The translations under genes and the position numbers were made by a program. Shown here one piece after another: positions 33,189 to 42,306 of a stretch of 64,000 nt of DNA. Location of the stretch: positions 1 through 64,000 of the forward strand of contig CAKPSD010000002.1 of the NCBI GenBank assembly GCA_934183255.1. The letters are read 5' to 3'. The stretch comes from an uncultured Bacilli bacterium. Lineage in GTDB: Bacteria > Bacillota_I > Bacilli_A > RFN20 > DUOF01. The notes below the pieces were generated by a model that saw only the letters and a program-made list of their open reading frames with translations, did no database searches and was not told where the DNA came from. Within the stretch, counting starts at the first letter, position 1, and each line of letters opens with the position of its first letter.

Positions 33189-35184
33189 ACTCTTCACCTA
33201 TAAATTTTGTAATATTACCTGAACTTACTATCTCTAACTCATTAATAGCCCTACTACAAGCTATATAAAAATAATTACGTTCTATTTCTTTATTATAATT
33301 TTTCTCACTAGCATCATAAACAATAACCTTATCAAACTCTAATCCTTTAATAAGACTAACTCCACTAACAACTACTCCTCTTTTAATCTCTTTTCCTTTA
33401 ATATCCAAAAAACTAACATTATCAAATTCTTTTAAAGATAAATATAATTTGTTAGCCATTCTTTTACTTTTACAAATAACAGCCATACTTTTACCTTTAT
33501 ATTCTTTAATACACTTTTTTAAATATTCTAATTCTTTTTTATCATCACTAAATACTCTAATACTAACATCTTTACCATGTCTCTTCACTCCATTAATACC
33601 CTTACTTCTAATAACATTTTGTAAGAAATTAAATATTTCTAGTGTTGACCTATAAGAATTATTTAATTCAATAATTTTAAATTCTTTAAGAAAATTATCA
33701 TAATTTTGTTCAAATAACTTTTGATTCAAATCTCCTACATATGTTTTATTACAATTAAATATTCTTTGAATAACATTCCTTTCAACAATATTCAAATCTT
33801 GATACTCATCAATTAATAAATGGTTATACTTTTCAAAAAGTTTACATTTTTTAAAATATATTTTTATATAACACAAAAAGAAAATATGCTCATATCCTAT
33901 TATTCTTTTATGAATAACTTCACCAGTATAATTAATACTCTTTAAAAATTCATCATATACTTCAAAATAGTTAACATCAGGCAATAATTTATTAACAAAA
34001 GTATCAATTATATCCACAACACTCTTTGTTATTTTCCTATCATTACTAATTCTGTCTTTTAAATATTCTTTTATGAATTTTTTTCTTTCATAATAATCTC
34101 TTCTTATAAATTTTTCAAAATATAGTTTATGAAATATTTCACTTCTAAAAGACAAAGTTCCTATCTTTAATCCTAATTTATCATTAAATAAACTTTTCAT
34201 TTTTTCTTCCAAAAATTCGTTTAATAATTTAAAAGTTTCATCAAAATCAAATTCTTTGCTACCATTAATAACTTTCTCTATATAATCAATTTTATTCTCT
34301 ACTCTTATCTTGTTTTTATATAAATCCATCTTCATAATAGTTCTAGCTATTTCATTTAATGTAAGATTAGTAGTGTTACTCTCACCAAGCTCTGGTAAAA
34401 CATTATCAATATATTTAAAAAACACTTCGTTAGGAGTAACAAAACATACTTTACTAGCGTCATATTTGACAGAATCTTTATACACTAAATATGCAATACG
34501 ATGAAGAGCAATAGATGTTTTACCACTACCTGCTACCCCAAGAACTAACAAATCATCATCACTATCATGCCTAATAGCTTGATTTTGTTCTTTTTGGATT
34601 GTACTAACAATATTTTTCATAACTACATCATTATTCTTACCCAAAACATCAATTAAAAGTTCATCACTTATATTCATTCCTGTATCTACATAAGTCTCTA
34701 ACTTACCATTTTCAAACTTATATTGTCTTTTTAAGGTAATATTTCCATTAACTATTCCTTTTGGCGATTCATAACTAGCTTTACCAAACACACCCTCATA
34801 ATATAAATTTGCTATAGGACTTCTCCAATCATTAACAATAACTTCATTGTCATATATTAATGATTCTATTCCAAAATAATACGGTTGTTCACCCCATTCA
34901 TTTTCAAAATCTATTCTCCCAAAATAAGGCTTTTTAAGCATCATCAAATATCTATTTAATTGCCTATCAGCAATATTATTTATAGATCTATCATAATTAA
35001 TAGAGTTCATCATCTGAGTACCAGTTAAATCTAGTCCAGAGCCATCTTTAGAATTAAAAAAACTATTAAAAGTATCATTAATAGATTTAGTTTTTTCTTC
35101 CATTAATTTTTTATTTTCATTAACTTTACTTTCAATTATTTTAATTGTATCTTTAGCTCTTCTTTCCTCATCAATATTAATCAT
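33169..35184 (-). CDS. helD: HelD-like superfamily 1 helicase, RNA polymerase recycling
   Basis: A 671-aa UvrD/Rep-type ATPase. An N-terminal coiled-coil (about residues 1-70) leads to the HelD signature YFGRIDFENEWGEQPYYFG and NDWRSPIANLYYEG. Walker A is GVAGSGKTSIALHRIAYLVY (about 212), motif II is LLIDEYQDL, and the C-terminal motifs include GLEFDKVIVYDA and YIACSRA. This layout matches Gram-positive HelD, which removes RNA polymerase from DNA, rather than UvrD or PcrA. It is shorter than the 774-aa B. subtilis protein. It lies 8 bases after tsaC and overlaps the TraX gene. Confidence 0.88.
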   Translation of the reverse strand: MINIDEERRAKDTIKIIESKVNENKKLMEEKTKSINDTFNSFFNSKDGSGLDLTGTQMMNSINYDRSINNIADRQLNRYLMMLKKPYFGRIDFENEWGEQPYYFGIESLIYDNEVIVNDWRSPIANLYYEGVFGKASYESPKGIVNGNITLKRQYKFENGKLETYVDTGMNISDELLIDVLGKNNDVVMKNIVSTIQKEQNQAIRHDSDDDLLVLGVAGSGKTSIALHRIAYLVYKDSVKYDASKVCFVTPNEVFFKYIDNVLPELGESNTTNLTLNEIARTIMKMDLYKNKIRVENKIDYIEKVINGSKEFDFDETFKLLNEFLEEKMKSLFNDKLGLKIGTLSFRSEIFHKLYFEKFIRRDYYERKKFIKEYLKDRISNDRKITKSVVDIIDTFVNKLLPDVNYFEVYDEFLKSINYTGEVIHKRIIGYEHIFFLCYIKIYFKKCKLFEKYNHLLIDEYQDLNIVERNVIQRIFNCNKTYVGDLNQKLFEQNYDNFLKEFKIIELNNSYRSTLEIFNFLQNVIRSKGINGVKRHGKDVSIRVFSDDKKELEYLKKCIKEYKGKSMAVICKSKRMANKLYLSLKEFDNVSFLDIKGKEIKRGVVVSGVSLIKGLEFDKVIVYDASEKNYNKEIERNYFYIACSRAINELEIVSSGNITKFIGEEYEKNIK

Positions 35185-35192
35185 GTTCTCTC

Positions 35193-35777
35193 CTACTTTA
35201 AAGCCTCTTTTATGATTTCAAAAGGCACTGCACCTTCTCTTAATAATTTTACATTATCTTTTGTTAAATCAATAATCGTAGAGCAAACTTTACTAGTTTT
35301 ATTTCCCATAATCACCATGTCTGCCATACCATCAAATTCATCTATAATTTCCATAATATCATCACTAGTTTCTTTATTTGAAACATTCGCACTAGTAAGA
35401 CATAAAGGACAATCTAATTTTTCAATAATCTTATTTATTATTTCTTTATTAATCATTCTAACTGCAACTGTTTCTTCACTATTTTTTCTCTTTAAAACAA
35501 TAGTTACTTTTCCAGGATAAAAAGGTTGCAATTTTTTTAAAGCATCTTTATTTATTTCACAAATATTCATTAATCTTTCATATGTATCTACTACTATTGG
35601 TAATCTTTTATCAAAATTTCTATTTTTTATACTATATATTTTATTAATCGCAGTTTCACTTTTACTACTAACTGCTAAACCATATACAGTATCAGTAGGC
35701 ACTATAATTACACCATCATCATTAAGTATTTCTACTGCATCATCTATTATCTTATTATTGTAATCTTCTTTATTCAT
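35193..35777 (-). CDS. tsaC: L-threonylcarbamoyladenylate synthase
   Basis: A 194-aa enzyme (TsaC/YrdC core) that makes threonylcarbamoyl-AMP from threonine, bicarbonate and ATP for the t6A37 tRNA modification. The motifs are VIIVPTDTVYGLAVS (about residues 25-39), FDKRLPIVV and PLCLTSANVSNKE (SAN). It lacks the C-terminal Sua5 domain of the longer YwlC form. It overlaps the end of fmt by 8 bases, so two translation-related genes are joined in the fmt-tsaC-helD-traX unit. Confidence 0.94.
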   Translation of the reverse strand: MNKEDYNNKIIDDAVEILNDDGVIIVPTDTVYGLAVSSKSETAINKIYSIKNRNFDKRLPIVVDTYERLMNICEINKDALKKLQPFYPGKVTIVLKRKNSEETVAVRMINKEIINKIIEKLDCPLCLTSANVSNKETSDDIMEIIDEFDGMADMVIMGNKTSKVCSTIIDLTKDNVKLLREGAVPFEIIKEALK

Positions 35778-36711
35778 GAAATATCTTCCCCTTTAAATCT
35801 TTATTACCATTTATAAAATCTCTTGCTAACATTCTTTTTTTACCAGCAACTTGCAATTCTTTTATTCCTATTGCACCATCACTAACCTTAACAACAATTT
35901 TATCTTTTAAAACCTCTACGATTTCTCCATTTTCTCCATTATACTTCTTATTCATCTCTTCACTGTCCCAAATTTTAACACTAACATCATTCAAAATAGA
36001 ATATGCACCAGGAACACTATTAAAAGCTCTTATTTTATTATAAATATTTCTACTAGTATCATTCCAATCAATTATTTCTTCTTCTCTTTTAATTGAAGGA
36101 GCAAATGTAACCTCATCTTCATTTTGAGGAATACCTTTAACCTTTCCCTCTATATAATCAGGTAACATTTTTATTAATAAATCACTTGCAACAGTTTCTA
36201 ACTTTTTAAATAAAGAATCACTGGTATCATCATTTTCAATATTAATTTCTGCCTTAGCAAACATATCACCAGCATCCATCCTTTTAACCATTTCCATAAT
36301 TGTAATACCTGTTATCTTATAATCTTTTAAAATAGAATATTGAATAGGCGCTGCTCCTCTAAGTTTAGGTAATAAAGATCCATGAACATTAATGCATTTA
36401 TATTTAGGTACATCTAATACTGCTTGAGGTACAATTTGACCATATGCACAAGTAATAATTAAGTCAGGATTTTTTTCTTTTATCCATTCATTATTAACTC
36501 TTATATTTAAAGGTTGAAAAACATCTATATTATTATCTAGTGCAACTTTTTTAGTAGCAGGATACTCTAACTCTCTTTTTCTACCAACTGGTTTATCAGC
36601 TTGACAAACTAATCCTATAATATTCCATCCATCATTTATTAAACTTTTTAAAATAACACTTGAAAACTCTGTAGTGCCCATATAAATTATCTTAAGATTT
36701 TTCTTATCCAT
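35770..36711 (-). CDS. fmt: methionyl-tRNA formyltransferase
   Basis: A 313-aa enzyme that formylates initiator Met-tRNA using 10-formyl-tetrahydrofolate. The catalytic core contains INVHGSLLPKLRGAAPIQYS (Asn, His) and the DAGD motif (MVKRMDAGDMF) with the catalytic Asp. The C-terminal domain (about residues 205-310) binds the tRNA. ATG at 36711 follows GGTGATTAAC; the longer frame is not needed. It is first in the minus-strand unit fmt-tsaC-helD-traX. Confidence 0.95.
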   Translation of the reverse strand: MDKKNLKIIYMGTTEFSSVILKSLINDGWNIIGLVCQADKPVGRKRELEYPATKKVALDNNIDVFQPLNIRVNNEWIKEKNPDLIITCAYGQIVPQAVLDVPKYKCINVHGSLLPKLRGAAPIQYSILKDYKITGITIMEMVKRMDAGDMFAKAEINIENDDTSDSLFKKLETVASDLLIKMLPDYIEGKVKGIPQNEDEVTFAPSIKREEEIIDWNDTSRNIYNKIRAFNSVPGAYSILNDVSVKIWDSEEMNKKYNGENGEIVEVLKDKIVVKVSDGAIGIKELQVAGKKRMLARDFINGNKDLKGKIFHE

Positions 36712-36771
36712 GTTAATCACCAATAATTATTATATAAAAATTAATTTTGTAAATAAATAATTTATAAAATA

Positions 36772-36796
36772 AAAAGTGTATTATATACACCTTTTA
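36772..36796 (-). terminator. Intrinsic terminator of the 220-aa gene
   Basis: On the minus strand AAAAGGTGTAT, a 3-base loop and ATACACTTTTTATTTT form a hairpin followed by T-rich sequence. It overlaps the last codons of the gene ending at 36781. Confidence 0.75.
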
Positions 36797-37443
36797 GTTT
36801 TTTTTACATATTCATCATACTCTTTTAATAAATCTTTTATTATTTTTGCTTTGCTATTATTCTTACAATTTATAACTATATATTCTGTTTTTTCATATTT
36901 TTCATATAATTTTAATTTATTATTAAGCGTTTTTAAAGGGTCTTTGGCATCTTGCATCTCTATAAGTAATTCATTTAAGAAAGCTGTTAAATGGCTATAT
37001 TTTTTTCTAGTAACTCTATTACAATTAGTGTACTTAACAATTTTATTCTTTATTATATTGCAGAATATTTCATTATCAAACCTTCCATCAACTTGTAAAT
37101 GTTTTAAACTTTTATAATCCTTTTTATATTCTTGCTTATATTCCTTAATTAATTCTTTTAAAACATCAATTTTACTTATATAAGTAATATAGTTATCTGC
37201 TTTTTTATAATAATTAATACATCCTTTTAAATATTTTATTCCATCTGATTGCTTAGAAATAATAATAAACATTTCATTTAAATAATCTATTTCTTCTAAT
37301 TTATTATTAATATTATGATTATATATTAATTTTTCATCTTCATTAGCTTTATCCAATGAATTCTTTATTTCATTTATCATTTTTTTATTATTATCTATTT
37401 TAGAACTCAATAAATCCAATAAAAATTGATTATTTGTTTTCAT
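36781..37443 (-). CDS. hypothetical helical protein, 220 aa
   Basis: Not recognised. A soluble, Lys/Asn-rich, mostly helical protein with no signal peptide or membrane segment. The first 80 residues look like a helical hairpin or coiled coil; the region about 130-150 (FCNIIKNKIVKYTNCNRVTRKKYSH) is strongly basic and could touch nucleic acid, though this is a guess. It is flanked by its own terminator and by a gap of 70 bases, so it is probably transcribed alone. A GTGTT-type weak ribosome binding site (AGAGGTG) precedes the ATG. Confidence 0.7.
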   Translation of the reverse strand: MKTNNQFLLDLLSSKIDNNKKMINEIKNSLDKANEDEKLIYNHNINNKLEEIDYLNEMFIIISKQSDGIKYLKGCINYYKKADNYITYISKIDVLKELIKEYKQEYKKDYKSLKHLQVDGRFDNEIFCNIIKNKIVKYTNCNRVTRKKYSHLTAFLNELLIEMQDAKDPLKTLNNKLKLYEKYEKTEYIVINCKNNSKAKIIKDLLKEYDEYVKKTKRCI

Positions 37444-37502
37444 TGTAACACCTCTACTACAAAAATATTAACATATAAAGTTAACTATATCAATGCAAAA
37501 AT

Positions 37503-37525
37503 AAAAAGGTAATATTACCTTTTTG
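37503..37525 (-). terminator. Intrinsic terminator of the 125-aa gene
   Basis: AAAAAGGTAATATTACCTTTTT is a perfect palindrome with T-rich sequence following on the minus strand. It overlaps the last codons of the gene ending at 37515. Confidence 0.8.
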
Positions 37526-37892
37526 GTTTATTCATTAACTTTTTATTTTCTTCTTGCATTTCTAATAATTGATTTCTAGCATTTTCAGTAATGAAAAGAT
37601 CTGCACCATTTAATGCATAATCAACTCCACGTTCATGATAATACGCAACATTTTTAACAGTCCATCCCCAAGAAGCGCCACTATGAGCAATTTCTTTTTC
37701 TGCTTCTTCTGTAATAGTTTCATAAGAGATTTTATTAGAACTTAATTTTTCCATTATATCCACAACTTGATTAAGTAAACTTAAATCTGCACTATGAATA
37801 TGATGATCACACAAATCATCCCATTCTTTTTTTCTGCCTGGTATAATGTACTCATAACCTCTTCTTCTAATTGTCTCTAAATCGTATTTCAT
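37515..37892 (-). CDS. hypothetical protein, 125 aa
   Basis: Not recognised. A soluble protein with notable motifs: CDHHIHSADLS (about residues 30-40) and GASWGWTVKNVAYYHERGVDYAL in the second half. The clustered His and Cys could bind a metal, but this is inference. No signal peptide. ATG at 37892 follows AGGTGATTA. It has its own overlapping terminator and lies 95 bases from the 97-aa membrane gene upstream, so it is probably monocistronic. Confidence 0.72.
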   Translation of the reverse strand: MKYDLETIRRRGYEYIIPGRKKEWDDLCDHHIHSADLSLLNQVVDIMEKLSSNKISYETITEEAEKEIAHSGASWGWTVKNVAYYHERGVDYALNGADLFITENARNQLLEMQEENKKLMNKPKR

Positions 37893-37965
37893 ATTAATCA
37901 CCTACTAATATTATACAAAATAAAAAACAACAAATCAAGATAATATCTTACTAGCAAACAATAGT

Positions 37966-37990
37966 AAAAAGGAATATCAAAATATTCCTA
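37966..37990 (-). terminator. Intrinsic terminator of the 97-aa gene
   Basis: On the minus strand AGGAATATTTTGATATTCCT followed by TTTTA forms a stem with a short loop. It overlaps the stop of the membrane gene ending at 37988. Confidence 0.7.
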
Positions 37991-38281
37991 ATTAACTATT
38001 ATTCTTATTATTTTTAAACCTAGATAAAAAACACTATTAAGACCATTAACTATAGTATTAGCAACCTTACTATTAACTTTTGCTATAAAATTAGAATTGT
38101 CTTCTTCACTAATTTCAACATTTTCTAATTCTCCATCTTCTATAATTTCGCCAGTCTCTACAGAATTTTCAAACTCTACTATAACATTATCCACACTACT
38201 TCCTCTATCAGGAATAAAAACAGAAATACCAATTAATACTAATAAAATAACTATACCGCTTTCTATTAGAATCCTTCCCAT
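37988..38281 (-). CDS. small membrane protein in the spoIIP position, 97 aa
   Basis: Not recognised. An N-terminal membrane helix (about residues 7-23, ESGIVILLVLIGISVF) is followed by an acidic extracytoplasmic stretch and a C-terminal amphipathic or hydrophobic helix (about 78-95). In B. subtilis the gene after gpr is spoIIP; this protein is in that place but is far shorter than SpoIIP and has no amidase motifs. A Spo0A-type heptamer (TTCGACA) lies about 50 bases upstream on its strand. GGAGAAG precedes the ATG. Confidence 0.65.
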   Translation of the reverse strand: MGRILIESGIVILLVLIGISVFIPDRGSSVDNVIVEFENSVETGEIIEDGELENVEISEEDNSNFIAKVNSKVANTIVNGLNSVFYLGLKIIRIIVN

Positions 38282-38331
38282 TTATCTTCTCCTTTTCTAC
38301 TAGTACTATATACATAATAAAAAGAAAAATA

Positions 38332-38338
38332 TGTCGAA
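38332..38338. promoter_or_regulatory. Spo0A-like heptamer before the 97-aa gene
   Basis: TGTCGAA (read as TTCGACA on the minus strand) lies between gpr and the 97-aa membrane gene, about 50 bases before that gene. It matches the Spo0A box exactly, but a 7-base match can easily be chance. Confidence 0.3.
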
Positions 38339-38349
38339 CTATAATTTAT

Positions 38350-39285
38350 TTATAAATAATAGCTTTCATTATGTAAAGATTCATTAATTGAGTTACCTAT
38401 TATATATGAAATATTTTTAACATCTTCATCAATTTGTTTAGGAGTAACAACCATATTTAATCCTTTTTCTTCAAGAACATCTGCAATTACTTGATACCTA
38501 TTTCTATCTTTAAATATTGAATGATTTAAAGGAATATCCCCATACATCTTTTCAATAATTCCTATTGTTTCATCAACTATACTACTAGCTCCAACAACTG
38601 TAGCAACACCAATAGCAATACATGGGGCATTTAAATATTCTTTATCCATTGGTTTTCTATTATTGCCAATTCCACTACCAGGTTCAATTCCTGTATCACA
38701 CACTTGTATTACTCTATTAACTCTAGATATACTCCTAGAAGCCAAAGCATCTATAAAAATAATTAAATCTGGTTTATAGAAATCCGTTACTGATTTAACA
38801 ATATCTGCTGTTTCTAATCCAGTTTTCCCCATTACTCCAGGCACTAATAAAGATACACATTTTGTTCCTTCTTTTATGCTTGAAGGATCTAACTCGAATA
38901 TATGATTGGTTACAATTATTTCTTTTGCACTCATAGGGCCTAAAGCATCTGCCATAAAGCTTTCATTTCCTAAGCCAACAATTAAAACCTTAGCATTACT
39001 ACTAAGTTTATATTTACTGATAAGTTGTTTTAAATTATCAACTAGAACTTCTTTAATTATATCTCTATTTTTTTGATCTTCAACATTACTAAACTCTATT
39101 GAAATATAATCTCCTTTTTTCTTATTGAAGGAATTATTGTCCTTATGAATAGTAATATAACTAATATTAACATCATGATATTTTTTATTAGTCACACTAT
39201 ATTCTTTTGTATCCTTACTAGATGTAACAATCTCATCTGCTAAATCTGTTCTAGGAGCATATTTAGATAAATCTATTTCTTTCAT
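38350..39285 (-). CDS. gpr: GPR endopeptidase (germination protease)
   Basis: A 311-aa aspartic-type protease that degrades small acid-soluble spore proteins at germination. The propeptide region SKYAPRTDLADE is cut in the maturing spore. The core contains VLIVGLGNESFMADALGP, LLVPGVMGKTG, IIFIDALASRS (catalytic Asp region) and the GIEPGSGIGNNRK motif. It is shorter than the 368-aa B. subtilis enzyme. ATG at 39285 follows GGGTG; an earlier in-frame GTG overlaps this signal. It follows holA and has a sigma-G-type promoter in the short gap. Confidence 0.95.
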   Translation of the reverse strand: MKEIDLSKYAPRTDLADEIVTSSKDTKEYSVTNKKYHDVNISYITIHKDNNSFNKKKGDYISIEFSNVEDQKNRDIIKEVLVDNLKQLISKYKLSSNAKVLIVGLGNESFMADALGPMSAKEIIVTNHIFELDPSSIKEGTKCVSLLVPGVMGKTGLETADIVKSVTDFYKPDLIIFIDALASRSISRVNRVIQVCDTGIEPGSGIGNNRKPMDKEYLNAPCIAIGVATVVGASSIVDETIGIIEKMYGDIPLNHSIFKDRNRYQVIADVLEEKGLNMVVTPKQIDEDVKNISYIIGNSINESLHNESYYL

Positions 39286-39301
39286 TTCTTTCACCCATAA
39301 T

Positions 39302-39331
39302 TATTATGAGTAAAAAGAAAAATAACTATTC
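39302..39331 (-). promoter_or_regulatory. Sigma-G-type forespore promoter of gpr
   Basis: On the minus strand GAATA (39327-39331), an 18-base spacer and CATAATA (39302-39308) give a full match to the sigma-G -10 element CATNHTA and 4 of 5 to the -35 element GYATR. It ends about 16 bases before the gpr start. In B. subtilis gpr is a sigma-G (and sigma-F) gene, which supports the reading. Confidence 0.65.
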
Positions 39332-39332
39332 A

Positions 39333-40292
39333 TTAATGACATGCATTTAATAAAAATAATTCAAAACCAATAAAACGATCAATCTCTCCATTTTTAATTT
39401 TAATGTCTAAACTAGATAAATCTTCAAGTAAATCAGTTAAATCCATTTTATTTAAATGATAAACCTTTTCAAGTGCTAATTTTACTCTATATGGATGGCA
39501 AGATAATTCATTTGCTATATTTGCCTCACTATACCCTTTATCCTTCAAAACCATTACTTGATATAAAAACCTAACTTGACTTGCTACAAGTGAAATAAGA
39601 TTAATAGGTTCACTATTTGTAGTCTTTAAATCATAATATATCTTAAATGCTTTATCTTCTTTTTTATTAAAAATAGCGTCAATCATTTCAAAAACATTGT
39701 CTTCTAATTTTTTAGAAACCATCAAATAAATATCTTTTAAATCAAGTTCTTTTTTATAACAAGATAACTTATCTATTTCATTAGAAATAAGAAACATGTC
39801 ATCACCACATCTATTAATAAATTCATTAAGTGCATCACTACTAATACTTACCTCTTTTTTATCAAACATTTGCTTAACTACTCTAGGTAAATCCTTTTTA
39901 CTAACATTATCTAGTGCAAAAGCCTTAGACTTTTCTTTTATTTTTTTTACTAATGGTTTCTTATCATCAAGTTTTGATGTAACTACTGTAAATACCATAG
40001 TAACACCATCATTTTGATTATCTATATATTCTTCTAGTTCATTAAATGATTGCTCAAATTCTAATTTAGGATTTTCATTAGTTAAAAAATAACTATTTCT
40101 AATAACAATCATTTTCTTATCTGCCATAAATGGTAATGTTAAAGCATCATTAACAATCTCATACAAAGGTGTTTTACAAGCATCAAAAATAACAAAATTA
40201 AAATCATCAACTTCATTTAAAGTTTCTTTTGCTAGTTTATCTACTAATTTATTAATCATTAATTCTTGCTCACCAAATACTAAATATAACAT
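39333..40292 (-). CDS. holA: DNA polymerase III subunit delta
   Basis: A 319-aa clamp-loader subunit that opens the beta ring. It starts LYLVFGEQELMINKLVDKL, the usual FGxE family beginning, followed by LPFMADKKMIVIRN and the C-terminal collar domain (SLVASQVRFLYQVMVLKDKG). ATG at 40292 is chosen because AGAGGTG lies 6 bases before it. It follows comEC by 27 bases and precedes gpr, as in Bacillus, where rpsT lies opposite in between; rpsT is missing here. Confidence 0.93.
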   Translation of the reverse strand: MLYLVFGEQELMINKLVDKLAKETLNEVDDFNFVIFDACKTPLYEIVNDALTLPFMADKKMIVIRNSYFLTNENPKLEFEQSFNELEEYIDNQNDGVTMVFTVVTSKLDDKKPLVKKIKEKSKAFALDNVSKKDLPRVVKQMFDKKEVSISSDALNEFINRCGDDMFLISNEIDKLSCYKKELDLKDIYLMVSKKLEDNVFEMIDAIFNKKEDKAFKIYYDLKTTNSEPINLISLVASQVRFLYQVMVLKDKGYSEANIANELSCHPYRVKLALEKVYHLNKMDLTDLLEDLSSLDIKIKNGEIDRFIGFELFLLNACH

Positions 40293-40319
40293 TTCATTCA
40301 CCTCTTAAATTATAGCACA

Positions 40320-42305
40320 CTACTTAAAATAATCTATAAATCTAATATTAAATATATTTTTTCCAAATCCAATATCATTATTCTCATCAGTCCTAAATAT
40401 ATAATAATTTGCATTCCTAAGATTATTAAGTGTTTCTTCACTAGGATGGCCATATGAATTATTAACTCCAACACTAATAATAGCTACTTTTCCATTAATA
40501 TTTTTAAGAAACTCTAAGTCGCTAGAGGTATTTGATCCATGATGCCCAACTTTAACAATATCTACATTTTTAATTTCATTAACTATACTTTTTTCTATTT
40601 TTTTACTAGCATCTCCCATAAGTAGCACTTTGTACCCAGCATACTCTCCTAAAAGAACAATACTACCATCATTATCTCTTCTATCACTTACATTTAAATT
40701 TCTAAATATTTTATTCCCTATATTTATTTCTGTTATTAAAGAGTTATCAATCACCTCATCAACCTTAAAGTTTTTAATCAAACTATTTAATGCACCATTA
40801 TGATCATAGTCATCATGAGTAATAATAACTTTACTAATTTTATTTATTCCTTTACTCTCTAAAAAAGGAATTACTTCACTTGTAGCAATATCTTTGTATT
40901 TATTACCACCTGTATCAACAAGCACTACACTTTTACTATGTGGAATAAAAAAAGCTGTGCAATCACCTTGATTAACATTAATAAAGTATAATTGCTCATT
41001 ATAATTTATTATTGGTTTAAAGTATTGATAAATAAGCAAATTAAAACATAGAAAAAGATAAATAAACTTTTGTTTTGCTTTTCTCTCTTTAAAAATAAAA
41101 TAACATAAAAGAAATAAGTAATATAAAATAATTAAAATAGAACTAGGTTTTCCAAATATTAAAACTAAATTAAACTTATTTAATAAACTAAATGCTTTAA
41201 AAAATAACTTTATAACAATTTCATATAAAAGATAAAATTTATCTAAAAATAAATATATAAACGAGAATAAATATAAAAAAGAAACAGGTAAACTCAAAAT
41301 GCTAGAAAATAAAAGCGTAGAAATATTTAATTTATAATTGCTTAATAATATAAGTGGTATATTAACTAAATAAATATAAAACGATATTAATATTTTATTT
41401 TTTGAATATAGTAAAAATATTTCTAATACAAAAGTAGTTAAAAAAGAAAATATAAAACTATATGAAAACATAATGCTAGGATTTATAAAAATAAAAACAC
41501 TTCCAATTAAACTAAGTAAATCATTATTAGATAAATCAAAGTCTAATTTTTTATTTATTTTTTTTAAAATGTAATAAAGAAAAGCTCTATAACTTGAGAC
41601 ACTAAAATCTAACAAATATAAATAAAAGACTACAAATGAATAACCAATAAATTCCTTTTTAAAAAGTTTCTTAAAAAAAGCTAAAAGTATTCTAATATGA
41701 AATCCTGAAACAGCAATTAAATAAGTCAAAGAATAAATAGAAAATGTATTATAAAATTCTTTATTATTTTCTTCTTTGACATTAAATAAAATTAGTTTTA
41801 ATATACTTTTTGTTGATTCCTTTTTCTTACTTAATAATTTATTAACTATTTTTTCATTTAAACTATTAGAATTATTAATAATATCTAACTTATCATAATT
41901 AATTTTATATATAATCCCTTGTTTATTTAAATATTTATAAAAATCATTATAAGTATTGTCTATTCTCTCTAAATACCCATCTATATATAACTTACTATTT
42001 TTATAAAATTCAAAATCATCATTATATATTAAATATTTTTTATTATTACTTTCTACAATACCATACTTATCTTTCTTTTCTATAACAAGACATTCACCAC
42101 TAAAAGTATTATTCAAATCATAATGATAATAATTTAAGTTACATGTATAAAACGCTAAAATACCAACTATGCTTATAATCACTAACTTTAAATTGCTTCT
42201 TTTAGCAAACATAATTATAGAAATAAATAAAAACACTAAAAACAAATAATTTTTATAATATAAAAATAAATTAACAAATATTATATTTAGTAAAAAATAA
42301 ATCAT
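40320..42305 (-). CDS. comEC: DNA internalisation competence protein ComEC
   Basis: A 661-aa polytopic channel that carries transforming DNA across the membrane. An N-terminal soluble OB-like part (about residues 45-150) lies between the first helices and the Competence core (about 170-420, with TYLIAVSGFHIRILLA and FSVSSYRAFLYYIL). A C-terminal metallo-beta-lactamase-like domain follows (about 435-650) with INVNQGDCTAFFIP, THDDYDHNGAL and VGHHGSNTSS; it has been proposed to degrade the non-transported strand. It starts one base after comEA. comEB, present in Bacillus, is missing. Confidence 0.93.
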   Translation of the reverse strand: MIYFLLNIIFVNLFLYYKNYLFLVFLFISIIMFAKRSNLKLVIISIVGILAFYTCNLNYYHYDLNNTFSGECLVIEKKDKYGIVESNNKKYLIYNDDFEFYKNSKLYIDGYLERIDNTYNDFYKYLNKQGIIYKINYDKLDIINNSNSLNEKIVNKLLSKKKESTKSILKLILFNVKEENNKEFYNTFSIYSLTYLIAVSGFHIRILLAFFKKLFKKEFIGYSFVVFYLYLLDFSVSSYRAFLYYILKKINKKLDFDLSNNDLLSLIGSVFIFINPSIMFSYSFIFSFLTTFVLEIFLLYSKNKILISFYIYLVNIPLILLSNYKLNISTLLFSSILSLPVSFLYLFSFIYLFLDKFYLLYEIVIKLFFKAFSLLNKFNLVLIFGKPSSILIILYYLFLLCYFIFKERKAKQKFIYLFLCFNLLIYQYFKPIINYNEQLYFINVNQGDCTAFFIPHSKSVVLVDTGGNKYKDIATSEVIPFLESKGINKISKVIITHDDYDHNGALNSLIKNFKVDEVIDNSLITEINIGNKIFRNLNVSDRRDNDGSIVLLGEYAGYKVLLMGDASKKIEKSIVNEIKNVDIVKVGHHGSNTSSDLEFLKNINGKVAIISVGVNNSYGHPSEETLNNLRNANYYIFRTDENNDIGFGKNIFNIRFIDYFK

Positions 42306-42306
42306 T

